A stretch of 23,197 nucleotides of DNA. It comes from a virus. The stretch spans positions 1 through 23,197 of IMG/VR virus record IMGVR_UViG_3300020428_000090; one strand, 5' to 3'. The notes under the pieces are model-generated. The model was given only the letters and a program-made list of their open reading frames with translations. It had not been told where the DNA came from and did not search any database. Below are positions 5,298 through 12,548 of the stretch, piece by piece. The position numbers and the translations under genes were made by a program. Positions within the stretch are counted from its first letter, which is position 1; each line of letters begins with the position of its first letter.

Positions 5298-5322
5298 CCA
5301 CCCTTTCAAGGAGACCCAAATT

Positions 5323-5478
5323 TTGAAATTTAACATTAGTAACGATTGGTCAACTGGTCAGCAGTTCAAGGTCTTGCCTGAGCTAGAGATCACGTTAGAA
5401 AACATCCATGAATCCACCACGCTGCGCGTATTGCGCTTAGGTTGGCTCACGCATTCCCTTTGGATCGAAAGGAAATAA
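5323..5478 (+). CDS. Mini-gene with TTG start, 51-aa protein
   Basis: The TTG at 5323 lies nine bases after AAGGAG (5308-5313), and the 51-codon frame ends three bases before the tail collar gene. Reading in from 5275 would translate the GTT microsatellite and is unlikely. The protein begins MKFNISNDWSTGQQF and ends LRLGWLTHSLWIERK. Short phage proteins with a similar plan (an N-terminal beta segment and a C-terminal W/L-rich amphipathic strand) occur beside tail genes in other phages, but I know no function. The last 15 residues might associate with a membrane or virion surface. It is probably the first gene of the late operon. Confidence 0.7.
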   Translation: MKFNISNDWSTGQQFKVLPELEITLENIHESTTLRVLRLGWLTHSLWIERK

Positions 5479-5481
5479 CTT

Positions 5482-6213
5482 ATGACACTCGAAAGTGGCA
5501 CTTACATCAACTCGCTTGACGATAGTAACCCAGCAGCGACAGATAGCCTTGGTCAGGCCGATGATCACATAAAGTTAATCAAGGCAACCATCAAACGCAC
5601 CTTTCCGTTCATCACTGGAGCCGTCACCGCCACTCATACGGCCCTCAATGCGGCCACCCCGGCAGCCATAACAACCGATGGTTCGACGCCCAGCTTGGCA
5701 TCAGGCATCACAGCAGCTGAGGTCCAGACCCTCATTGGTGTCACCCCGGCAGCAATCACTAGTGACGGCAGCACCCCCAGTTTAGCTAGCGGCATTACCG
5801 CAGCCGAAGTAAGAACTCTAGTCACTGTGCCAACTTTGCTCGAAGTGTACCCAGTGGGCGCTATCTATATGTCAGTAGTCAGCACCACCCCTGCGACTCT
5901 CTTTGGTGGCACTTGGGCAGCTCTTGCAGCTGGTAAAGTCTTAGTGGGCCTCGATGCGAGCGACACTGACTTTGATACTGCTGAAGAGACAGGGGGAGCC
6001 AAGACGCACACGCTGTCAATCGCAGAAATGCCAGCTCACACACATGACGTCCTTTATCAAGAGATCGATGATGTCGGTGTCACTACTCATCCCGGGGGAA
6101 CGCAGCCCGGTGACCCCACTGCAACAATTGCTACCCAGAGCACCGGGGGCGGTGGAGCTCACAATAACTTACAGCCTTACTTGGTCTGCTACATGTGGAA
6201 AAGGACAGCTTAA
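5482..6213 (+). CDS. Tail-tip collar-type protein with internal tandem repeat
   Basis: This 243-residue structural protein has an N-terminal segment typical of phage tail-tip proteins (YINSLDDSNPAATDSL, then DDHIKLIKATIKRTFP). The C-terminal collar-like domain carries PVGAIYMS, TLFGGTW, GKVLVGLD, THTLSIAEMPAHTH, a GGGGAHNNLQPY turn and a final YMWKRT. Such domains trimerise, and the His-rich AHTHD loop often binds metal. Residues 59-87 and 88-116 are a tandem repeat with about 25 of 29 positions identical. AAAGGAA precedes the ATG by seven bases. It probably forms a tail tip or short fibre and contacts the neighbouring nozzle-like protein or fibre. Confidence 0.85.
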   Translation: MTLESGTYINSLDDSNPAATDSLGQADDHIKLIKATIKRTFPFITGAVTATHTALNAATPAAITTDGSTPSLASGITAAEVQTLIGVTPAAITSDGSTPSLASGITAAEVRTLVTVPTLLEVYPVGAIYMSVVSTTPATLFGGTWAALAAGKVLVGLDASDTDFDTAEETGGAKTHTLSIAEMPAHTHDVLYQEIDDVGVTTHPGGTQPGDPTATIATQSTGGGGAHNNLQPYLVCYMWKRTA

Positions 6214-6215
6214 CT

Positions 6216-7823
6216 ATGCTCTATGGCGTCAAAGAACTTGGAAGCATAGGCGTCGTAACTGACGTGACTCCATCGAGATTGCCAGACAATGCCTTTAGCC
6301 GTGGCAAAAATGTACGCTTTGATGAAATGTCAGTCACAAGATCTCCAGTATTCCGCAACATCAGCACATTAGCATTTGAGCCTCGGATTGCTATGGGCCT
6401 CATGCCCACCGCTGGTGGCTTCAGCACCGTTGTAGCTGTCAGTCCCACCTATCAAATCAATGAGTACGCCAATGGCTCTGTCAGCGGCAAGAATGGCTCT
6501 ATCAGCACTACGAGTAGCAGCGATGTGCCTTTTACAACGACTACGCTAGCTGACGTTGACTACATCAATCGACCCGACCGAGTGCCTGTCTTTAGGTTAC
6601 CAGCCGGGGCTAACTTTGCTGATCTAACGAACTGGACTTCGACGTGGCGAACAAAGTCTCTGAGGGCTTTTGGTGACTTCTTGTTAGCCATCAATACAAC
6701 CGAGGGTGCTACAGATTATCCTCAGCGAGTGCGGTGGTCCCACACTGCATTGGCTAACGCTATCCCGGATTCTTGGGATGCCACTAATGCAGCCAAAAGC
6801 GCTGGCTTCAATGATCTTGCTCAACTGAAGACGCCGCTTGTTGACGGAGCTGCCTTGAGTACTAACTTTGTTGTCTACTCTAGCGACGAGGCTTACCTTA
6901 TCGAGTTCGTCGGAGGTACGTTCATTTTCAACTTTCGCAAGCTATTTGAGAACTCTGGGGTCATCAATCAAAACTGCATTGTGGAGGTTGATAAGCTGCA
7001 CTTTGTGTTTGGCAAAGATGACATCTATAAGCATGACACGCATACCAAGAAATCAATCTGTGATCAGATAGTCAAAGACTACATTTTTAACGGCATGGAC
7101 ACTTCAGCCTACGATAAGTGTTTCATTGCTCACAATCAGTCAATCGAAGAAATCATGTTCTGCTACAAAAGCAACGACGATATGGCTGAATTCACCAGTG
7201 GCTCACGCTGTAACCGGGCTGCTATTTATAACTACCGCACATCAACATGGAGTTTTCAAGATCTACCAAATGTCTCAGCTGCCACAACTGGTGCTATCGC
7301 TAGCACGCAAACTTATGCAAACACTACACAAATTTATTCGACAGCCGGGGGAACATACAACTCCCAAGGTTCCGGCTTCGACACCCATTTACTCTTCGTC
7401 GGAAGCAGCAGTGCAAGCGATGGTTTATCTGATCACTCTCTGTTTGGTTTGGATTCTGCCGATTCTGCCACTCTTGGGTTTCCCATTGACGTAGCAGCTA
7501 ACAAAGCTCCTTATCTGGAGCGCACCGGGATTGATATGGACGAAAGCAATCCGATCTCAGGTCAAAAGGTCTTATCTCGCGTAACTCCTCAAGTCGTAAC
7601 GAACAACACTGACAAGACATTTGAGTTTACATTTGGTGCTTCACCCATGATCTCAACTGCTCCAACCTACGAGGGCACAGTGACGTTTGATGCGGCTGTA
7701 GACTACAAGGTTGACTCGCGAGCAAGTGGGCGATACTTAAGCTATAAATTCAGTGTTCCGACTAACAAAGACTTCAATTTGACGGGCTTTGACGCAGAAG
7801 TAGCAATCGTCGGGAGAAGATAG
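6216..7823 (+). CDS. Tail nozzle-like structural protein, 535 aa
   Basis: I start at the ATG at 6216, just after the collar gene stop and ten bases after AAAAGGA; an in-frame GTG at 6195 overlaps the collar gene. The protein is beta-rich with few charges and many T, S, N and F residues. It includes RVRWSHTALANAIPDSWD at about residues 168-185, a phrase common in podovirus tail nozzle and stabilisation proteins (T7 gp12, P22 gp10 and relatives) that fold as beta-propellers. The opening SIGVVTDVTPSRLPDNAFSRGKNVRF is also typical of that group. It would form the distal tail tube through which DNA leaves. Assignment rests on these phrases, length and position; a precise family needs a profile search. 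Confidence 0.65.
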   Translation: MLYGVKELGSIGVVTDVTPSRLPDNAFSRGKNVRFDEMSVTRSPVFRNISTLAFEPRIAMGLMPTAGGFSTVVAVSPTYQINEYANGSVSGKNGSISTTSSSDVPFTTTTLADVDYINRPDRVPVFRLPAGANFADLTNWTSTWRTKSLRAFGDFLLAINTTEGATDYPQRVRWSHTALANAIPDSWDATNAAKSAGFNDLAQLKTPLVDGAALSTNFVVYSSDEAYLIEFVGGTFIFNFRKLFENSGVINQNCIVEVDKLHFVFGKDDIYKHDTHTKKSICDQIVKDYIFNGMDTSAYDKCFIAHNQSIEEIMFCYKSNDDMAEFTSGSRCNRAAIYNYRTSTWSFQDLPNVSAATTGAIASTQTYANTTQIYSTAGGTYNSQGSGFDTHLLFVGSSSASDGLSDHSLFGLDSADSATLGFPIDVAANKAPYLERTGIDMDESNPISGQKVLSRVTPQVVTNNTDKTFEFTFGASPMISTAPTYEGTVTFDAAVDYKVDSRASGRYLSYKFSVPTNKDFNLTGFDAEVAIVGRR

Positions 7824-7825
7824 CG

Positions 7826-9574
7826 ATGACAGCAGATACTACGGTTGTCGTCTATAAGCGCGAGCCGCTCCCTCAGATCCTCACTGATGAGTCAATACTC
7901 AACTATTGTGGTGACGAGTTTCAGCGCATAGAGAATGTGCTCAATCGTCACGACGAGGCTGTACAGAACGTCAGTACTGAAGTTGATACGAACAATGGTA
8001 CAGCGATTCAAGGCATAGCAACTGCCAATGGCACGATTGCATCTCTGACTTCAACCGTGAATGGGAACACATCTGCAATTAGCTCTGAAGCCACCACAAG
8101 AGCAACTGAGGATTCAGCGCTTGCCACGTTAATCACGAATTTAACTGCGACTGTATCCAGCAATCAGTCTACCAACAGTGCTGCGATTAGCAGTGAGGCT
8201 ACTGCAAGGGCTAACGCGGATTCGGCAGCAGCCAAAATACAGAACACGCTCCGGGCAATCAATGGCGCGGCAGTCTCAGACACTTGGGAGTCAGGCAAGT
8301 CATACAATGGCGGCGTCGATGGCAATGGTGACGCTACTGGTGACGAAGTGGTTGTCAATCCATACATCTACCGATGCAAGAGCTCGCATACGTCATCGAA
8401 CTCTAACAAGCCACCTAACAGCACTTATTGGCAAGCGATTGATACTGTCGATGCAAAAATTGCAGCCGGGGTAACAACAGCAAGCAACGCACATACAACC
8501 GCTGGCTATGCGATGGCTTCAGACCTCACCGCCTTAACATCAAGAGTGAGCACAGTTGATGGTATCGATGCGAGTGGCGTTCAGCAAAATGCTGGTGATG
8601 TCTACAGTTTGTCTCAGACGATTGCTACCAATGATTCTGTTGTGTCCGATTCGCTCGATGTAGTCAGCGCAAGATTTGGTGTTACCGTTTCAGATAACTA
8701 TGACAACTCGCGTGCCTATCAAGTCAAAGATGAGGTCATCTACAACACACTTATCTATCGCTGCACAGCCACATCGACAGGCAACATTCCAACGAATACG
8801 AGTTATTGGGCGCTTCAAGATGCAGTGCCGGGTATTGTAAATGCCGCAGTCGCCGTTGAAGCACAAGCCCGAGTTGCTGCGGACAATACCATTTCAGCGC
8901 GCTATGGCGTCGAGCTCAATGCCAATGGCTATGTCACCGGGTTTCGTCAAATCAATGACGGCACCACTGGCACATTTAAAATACTAGCTGACAAATTTCT
9001 TGTCGTAGATCCAAGCTCAAGCGCCGGGGTAGCCGGGGAACAAGTTTTTAGCATAGAGTCCGGTCAAGTCAGAATGAATGCGGCGTTTATCAAGGATCTG
9101 ACGGTCGATAATATCGAAGGCGATGTCAACACGATTACTTATTTTTCTAGCTCAGGCTCTAGAACTTTTGGTCCAACGTCAGTTGCTGGTATCAACAGTA
9201 CAGGCTTTGTCGAGCTAACAACGGTCGATTGCGCTGCAAATACAGCCGGAAAAACTCACAGACCAACGCTGAATATGATTTTCTCTGGTCGATTTGAAAA
9301 CGACACTGCTGAAGTGAAAGTTGAAGTCGCCACGTTAACTGGCGGTTCACCCGGCACTTACTCGACGATTCAATCTCTTGAGCATTTCTGTGGCGGTGTC
9401 AACGGAGCAAACACAACGATCCCGGTCATTGCAGCCATGTCCTCAGACACCACGAGCGCTGTCAGATTCCGCATTAGCATAAAAATGTGGGGCGACCAAG
9501 GCAATCCAAACACAACCTCAGCCAGCAACACTGGCACTGCTAAATGGCGTGGCTACACCGTGGGACTGACCTAA
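7826..9574 (+). CDS. Receptor-binding tail fibre with two CBM-like modules and a lambda J-like segment
   Basis: This 582-residue fibre protein has a short N-terminal attachment part (1-45). A T/S/N/A-rich coiled shaft follows, with two related 21-residue segments at 83-103 and 119-139 (SAISSEATTRA, AAISSEATARA). Two modules resemble carbohydrate-binding CBM5/12 domains: 149-204 (WESGKSY, VVVNPYIYRC, STYW) and 289-330 (YDNSRAYQVKDEV, LIYRC, TSYW). Residues about 355-435 (ARYGVELNANGYVTGF, FKILADKFLVVDP, GQVRMNAAFIKDLTV) resemble the DUF1983 region of lambda-type J tail-tip proteins. The C-terminus (436-582) is beta-rich and unrecognised, and is probably the receptor-binding head. GGGAGAAGA precedes the ATG. 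The combination suggests binding of a surface glycan. Confidence 0.8.
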   Translation: MTADTTVVVYKREPLPQILTDESILNYCGDEFQRIENVLNRHDEAVQNVSTEVDTNNGTAIQGIATANGTIASLTSTVNGNTSAISSEATTRATEDSALATLITNLTATVSSNQSTNSAAISSEATARANADSAAAKIQNTLRAINGAAVSDTWESGKSYNGGVDGNGDATGDEVVVNPYIYRCKSSHTSSNSNKPPNSTYWQAIDTVDAKIAAGVTTASNAHTTAGYAMASDLTALTSRVSTVDGIDASGVQQNAGDVYSLSQTIATNDSVVSDSLDVVSARFGVTVSDNYDNSRAYQVKDEVIYNTLIYRCTATSTGNIPTNTSYWALQDAVPGIVNAAVAVEAQARVAADNTISARYGVELNANGYVTGFRQINDGTTGTFKILADKFLVVDPSSSAGVAGEQVFSIESGQVRMNAAFIKDLTVDNIEGDVNTITYFSSSGSRTFGPTSVAGINSTGFVELTTVDCAANTAGKTHRPTLNMIFSGRFENDTAEVKVEVATLTGGSPGTYSTIQSLEHFCGGVNGANTTIPVIAAMSSDTTSAVRFRISIKMWGDQGNPNTTSASNTGTAKWRGYTVGLT

Positions 9575-9957
9575 TGCAAATGTATATTCGAGTGATCGAC
9601 GGCAAACCAGCTGGCTCACCGCAGAGCAATCCGCTCGACGGATCTTGGGTCAAATACACGCCCTTCACAGGCGACTTTGACGATGATCGAATGCAGCTCG
9701 TTGACACCTTCGACAGCGATTCAAATAGCGTCATACAGAGCGTCATTGAGCGGCCCGATAAGACTGCTCAAGTTCTCAAAACAGTGCGTCAAAAGCGCAA
9801 TAAACTGCTCTTAGAGAGTGATTGGACTCAACTGCCCGATGTCTACATGAACGCCGGAAAAAAAGAGCAATGGACAACTTACCGCACGCAGCTGCGCGAC
9901 ATCACAAAAGACATCGACATCAATAATATTGTTTGGCCTAACATCCCGGAGATTTGA
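9574..9957 (+). CDS. Tail assembly chaperone-like protein (Phage_tail_APC type), 127 aa
   Basis: The ATG at 9574 overlaps the fibre stop as TAATG, with GGGA upstream; ATGs at 9544 and 9580 are alternatives. The C-terminal half has the phrase VRQKRNKLLLESDWTQLPDV, followed by WTTYRTQLRDI and a final WPNIPE, as in the tail assembly chaperone family found after fibre genes. These proteins help fold or assemble the upstream fibre, and the direct coupling to the fibre gene agrees. The N-terminal half (MYIRVIDGKPAGSPQSN) is typical of the same small proteins. Confidence 0.75.
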   Translation: MQMYIRVIDGKPAGSPQSNPLDGSWVKYTPFTGDFDDDRMQLVDTFDSDSNSVIQSVIERPDKTAQVLKTVRQKRNKLLLESDWTQLPDVYMNAGKKEQWTTYRTQLRDITKDIDINNIVWPNIPEI

Positions 9958-9958
9958 C

Positions 9959-10273
9959 GTGCAGAAAGACAGTTCGCGCAAAGTGAAAGTGATTGAAAAC
10001 GGCGCGTACACGGTCTGGTTTGAGCAGCTGGGGAGCTACACGTTCATCCATCTCGATATGCACACTGAATACTCTCTTGGCATCAAAAAAAGAATGCAAA
10101 CGCAACTTCAACTGTTGATGGCGATGCGAAAAAACGCAATACATGCTCTCAATGATCCCCGGGATCAGAAGCATAAAAAGTATCTAGATCTCATGGGGTT
10201 TAGGTTTTCACAAGAAATTTTAGGCGATGACAAAAGGCTGAAAGAAGTCTGGATTAAACAGCAACAGAGGTAA
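9959..10273 (+). CDS. Small protein with GTG start, 104 aa
   Basis: GTG at 9959 lies seven bases after GGAG and one base after the preceding stop, a better start than TTG at 9929. The protein has an N-terminal beta-rich half (AYTVWFEQLGSYTFIHLDMH) and a helical, basic C-terminal half (KKRMQTQLQLLMAMRKNAIHA, HKKYLDLMGFRFSQEIL). The last segment recalls the Y-x-x-x-GF strand of GNAT-fold proteins, which occur as small genes among podovirus tail and ejection genes. No acetyl-CoA loop is visible, so an enzyme is unlikely. Function is unknown; a virion or assembly role is inferred from location. Confidence 0.7.
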   Translation: MQKDSSRKVKVIENGAYTVWFEQLGSYTFIHLDMHTEYSLGIKKRMQTQLQLLMAMRKNAIHALNDPRDQKHKKYLDLMGFRFSQEILGDDKRLKEVWIKQQQR

Positions 10274-10278
10274 AATTT

Positions 10279-11310
10279 ATGGGAATGGAAGCAGCCGTTG
10301 TTGGCAGCGCCCTAATGGGCTATAAAGGCCAAAAAGACGCCAAGAAAGGCCAGCAAGCAGCTCTTGATGCTCAGATGGCCGGGTATCGACGAGACGATCC
10401 TTACATCAGAGCTCTGCTTGAGGGATCTCAAGGCGCTCTAAACGACTCTATTGCTCAAGGCACTTATCAAGGCGACACTTATGCCGCCATGGACCCTCGA
10501 ACTCGCGAAGCACTTGAGTACATTAGCCAGCAATCGCAAGCCTATCGACCAATTGCAGACAATTTAGTAAACACTGGCAGTGCTTTTGGTCAAAACTATG
10601 CCGATCTCTATGAGATGGCTGGTCAGGACCGAATGGGCGCAGCTCAAGACTATGCGCTTGCCAACGCTGATCCGTTGATCCGCGCTGCAATGCGAGACCC
10701 TTATCGAGAACTCCAAGAAAACACGCTCCCGGGCATTAACTTAGGCGCATCGGGCTCTGGTAACGCCGGGAGCTCAAGAGCTGGAGTTGCGGAAGCTGTC
10801 GCGCAGCGAGGCTACGGTGATCGATTAGCTGACATGAGCTCTACTATCCAAGACAGCCTGATGACTCGCTACTTGACTGATGATCAGCAGCGCTACCAGA
10901 ACATGATGAATGCAAATCTTGGCCTCAGAGGCGCGTTTGACACCGGGATGGGCATGACAGGAACTCTTGCAGATTGGCAAGTGGGGGCCGGAGATCGATT
11001 CCAGAGGGACGCCCAAGGCCAGATGGTCGATTCTTACAATCGTTTCAATGAACAACGCGATTTTCCTTTGAATCAATACATCAAGTACAACCAAGGAATT
11101 CTAGCTAACGCAAACTGGGGATCTCCGCAGAATCCAACGATGGTTACTGCCTCTCCGATTGCTGGTGCTCTCGGTGGAGCCATGCAAGGCTATGGATTTG
11201 GCAATGGAATGGGCTTTGATTCGTTTTTAGGCAAATACATGGATGGCGGTGGATCAAGCCAATCTGGAGGGAGCCGGGGTGGAACTGGTGGCGGCTTTAT
11301 GATCTTTTAG
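10279..11310 (+). CDS. Putative internal virion / DNA ejection protein, 343 aa
   Basis: There is no enzyme motif. The N-terminus MGMEAAVVGSALMGYKGQ, followed by a Lys/Gln/Ala helix, is typical of small ejection proteins encoded between tail and packaging genes in podoviruses, where a short amphipathic start is thought to meet membrane. The body is Ala/Gln/Asp-rich and helical, with repeated Tyr-Ala-Asp-rich phrases. A central small-residue segment (GASGSGNAGSSRAG) is present, and residues about 315-343 are a Gly/Ser-rich tail. AGAGG lies upstream of the ATG. Its role would be with the two following genes in forming the channel or core delivered with the DNA; this is inference from composition and order. 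Confidence 0.55.
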   Translation: MGMEAAVVGSALMGYKGQKDAKKGQQAALDAQMAGYRRDDPYIRALLEGSQGALNDSIAQGTYQGDTYAAMDPRTREALEYISQQSQAYRPIADNLVNTGSAFGQNYADLYEMAGQDRMGAAQDYALANADPLIRAAMRDPYRELQENTLPGINLGASGSGNAGSSRAGVAEAVAQRGYGDRLADMSSTIQDSLMTRYLTDDQQRYQNMMNANLGLRGAFDTGMGMTGTLADWQVGAGDRFQRDAQGQMVDSYNRFNEQRDFPLNQYIKYNQGILANANWGSPQNPTMVTASPIAGALGGAMQGYGFGNGMGFDSFLGKYMDGGGSSQSGGSRGGTGGGFMIF

Positions 11311-11331
11311 ATTACGAAAAAGGACAATTCT

Positions 11332-12537
11332 ATGACTCAATTTGGACAGTACGTCAATATGAATCCAAACCTTACGGCTAATTCAGCTGGAGGCGTGACG
11401 TATAACTTACCTCCGACTTATTATGACCCTGCTGGCAACCCTATTTCTCAAGAGCAATACTTAGCATTACAACAAGGGCCCACTGTGCCAAATGCTGGAG
11501 TAGTTCAAGCGCCTAGCACCCCAGCGCCAGCTTTAGCAAACTCAGCAAACCCACCAATAGACCCTACGCGAGGTCCAATTGGTGCGCCGAAGAATTTGCC
11601 CGGTATTTTGTCTTCAAATGTATTAGGTTTGCCGCCATTGCCTCCCATGCCAGTTATGCCAACTCGCCAGACTGTGACAGGCAACAAGAGAAATAGCACA
11701 TTACCGCCGTTTCCAAACACTGACATCAGCAAAGGTGAAATGTTCATGCGGATGGGTGGGGCCATGCAAGGCGCTGCCACAAAGGGTGGATTATCAGGCG
11801 GCATAGCAGCGGCCACTGATGCCTACGGTAATATTAAAGACTACAACAGAGGCTCCGCATTAGCTCAATATGAGGACGCTGTCGCTCGCGAGCAAGCGAT
11901 GATTGAGGCCGAGAAGGCAGCTCGTCAACGTCAGCAAAAGATGTCTGATGATGACTTGCAGTTTGGCCGCGATATCTACAAAGAGCAGCTCAAGTATCGT
12001 CAAGAAATCCAAAAAGAATACGCAAAACTTTCATTAGACCAACAATCAGCTCTAGCGCCTGTGGATGATCAGATCTTCAAATATCAAGACGCTCTCAATG
12101 GCATTGAGGCTGCAATTGCCAACGATGTGTCGCTCACTGGTTTGTCGATGGAAGACATAAAGTCTAGAGTCAAAGGCACAATTTTTGGCGGTCCGCAAGC
12201 AAGTCTGCGACTGAAGCTAGAAGGGCTCCGAGTTGACGCTATCCTCTTAAACACCGCAAAAACCAAAGGTGCAATTTCAGATTCCGAAATGAGAATATTT
12301 GCCACTCCACTGCCTAGCATGAACGCACAGGAAGGCGTTTGGAGAGATTGGATCAAAGATCAGCAAGAAGCAACGCTCAGAGTCCGACAAAGACTTCTCA
12401 CTGGCGAGGTAGTGCCTATTGATAAGCGCCCCAGCAGTCAATGGGATTACATGTTTAAACAAGAAATACCACCTTCAAAAACCGCGCCAGATGAAGAAAG
12501 TTTGGTTGATACAGCTCTTAAATTTATGACGGATTAG
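11332..12537 (+). CDS. Putative internal virion protein, 401 aa
   Basis: The family is unrecognised. Residues 1-130 are a Pro/Asn-rich, probably disordered region (PTYYDPAGNPISQEQY, PPLPPMPVMP). Residues about 140-165 are Gly/Ala-rich. Residues 180-250 form a charged predicted coiled coil (AQYEDAVAREQAMIEAEKAARQRQQKM). The C-terminal 150 residues are helical. AAGGA lies ahead of the ATG. Position immediately before the 1648-residue protein and after another candidate ejection protein suggests a structural partner of these in the capsid core. I see no catalytic motif. Confidence 0.55.
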   Translation: MTQFGQYVNMNPNLTANSAGGVTYNLPPTYYDPAGNPISQEQYLALQQGPTVPNAGVVQAPSTPAPALANSANPPIDPTRGPIGAPKNLPGILSSNVLGLPPLPPMPVMPTRQTVTGNKRNSTLPPFPNTDISKGEMFMRMGGAMQGAATKGGLSGGIAAATDAYGNIKDYNRGSALAQYEDAVAREQAMIEAEKAARQRQQKMSDDDLQFGRDIYKEQLKYRQEIQKEYAKLSLDQQSALAPVDDQIFKYQDALNGIEAAIANDVSLTGLSMEDIKSRVKGTIFGGPQASLRLKLEGLRVDAILLNTAKTKGAISDSEMRIFATPLPSMNAQEGVWRDWIKDQQEATLRVRQRLLTGEVVPIDKRPSSQWDYMFKQEIPPSKTAPDEESLVDTALKFMTD

Positions 12538-12548
12538 GCCACTCACAT

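Larger units (their letters stand above)
4584..5322. other. 739-base noncoding region between replication and virion blocks
   Basis: No open frame of 60 codons or more with a ribosome site is present on either strand, in a genome that elsewhere leaves almost no gaps. The region holds the inverted repeat 4581-4936, a local stem CCCAAG/CTTGGG (4643-4648 with 4683-4688), the hairpin CTAGG-GCT-CCTAG (4790-4802), the hairpin at 4961-4980, a perfect 11-base tandem repeat (5028-5049), the hairpin at 5221-5257 and a GTT run (5274-5297). Three CTATAG promoter-core-like sites also occur. An A/T-rich stretch spans about 4861-4980. Possible roles are a large structured RNA, a self-splicing intron, an origin, or the early/late control region; they are not mutually exclusive. 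I see no tRNA and no intrinsic terminator. Confidence 0.75.

Noticed and set aside
5275-5322. Extension of the mini-gene upstream to 5275
   Set aside because: It would translate the GTT microsatellite as a leucine run and ignores the excellent ribosome site before TTG 5323.
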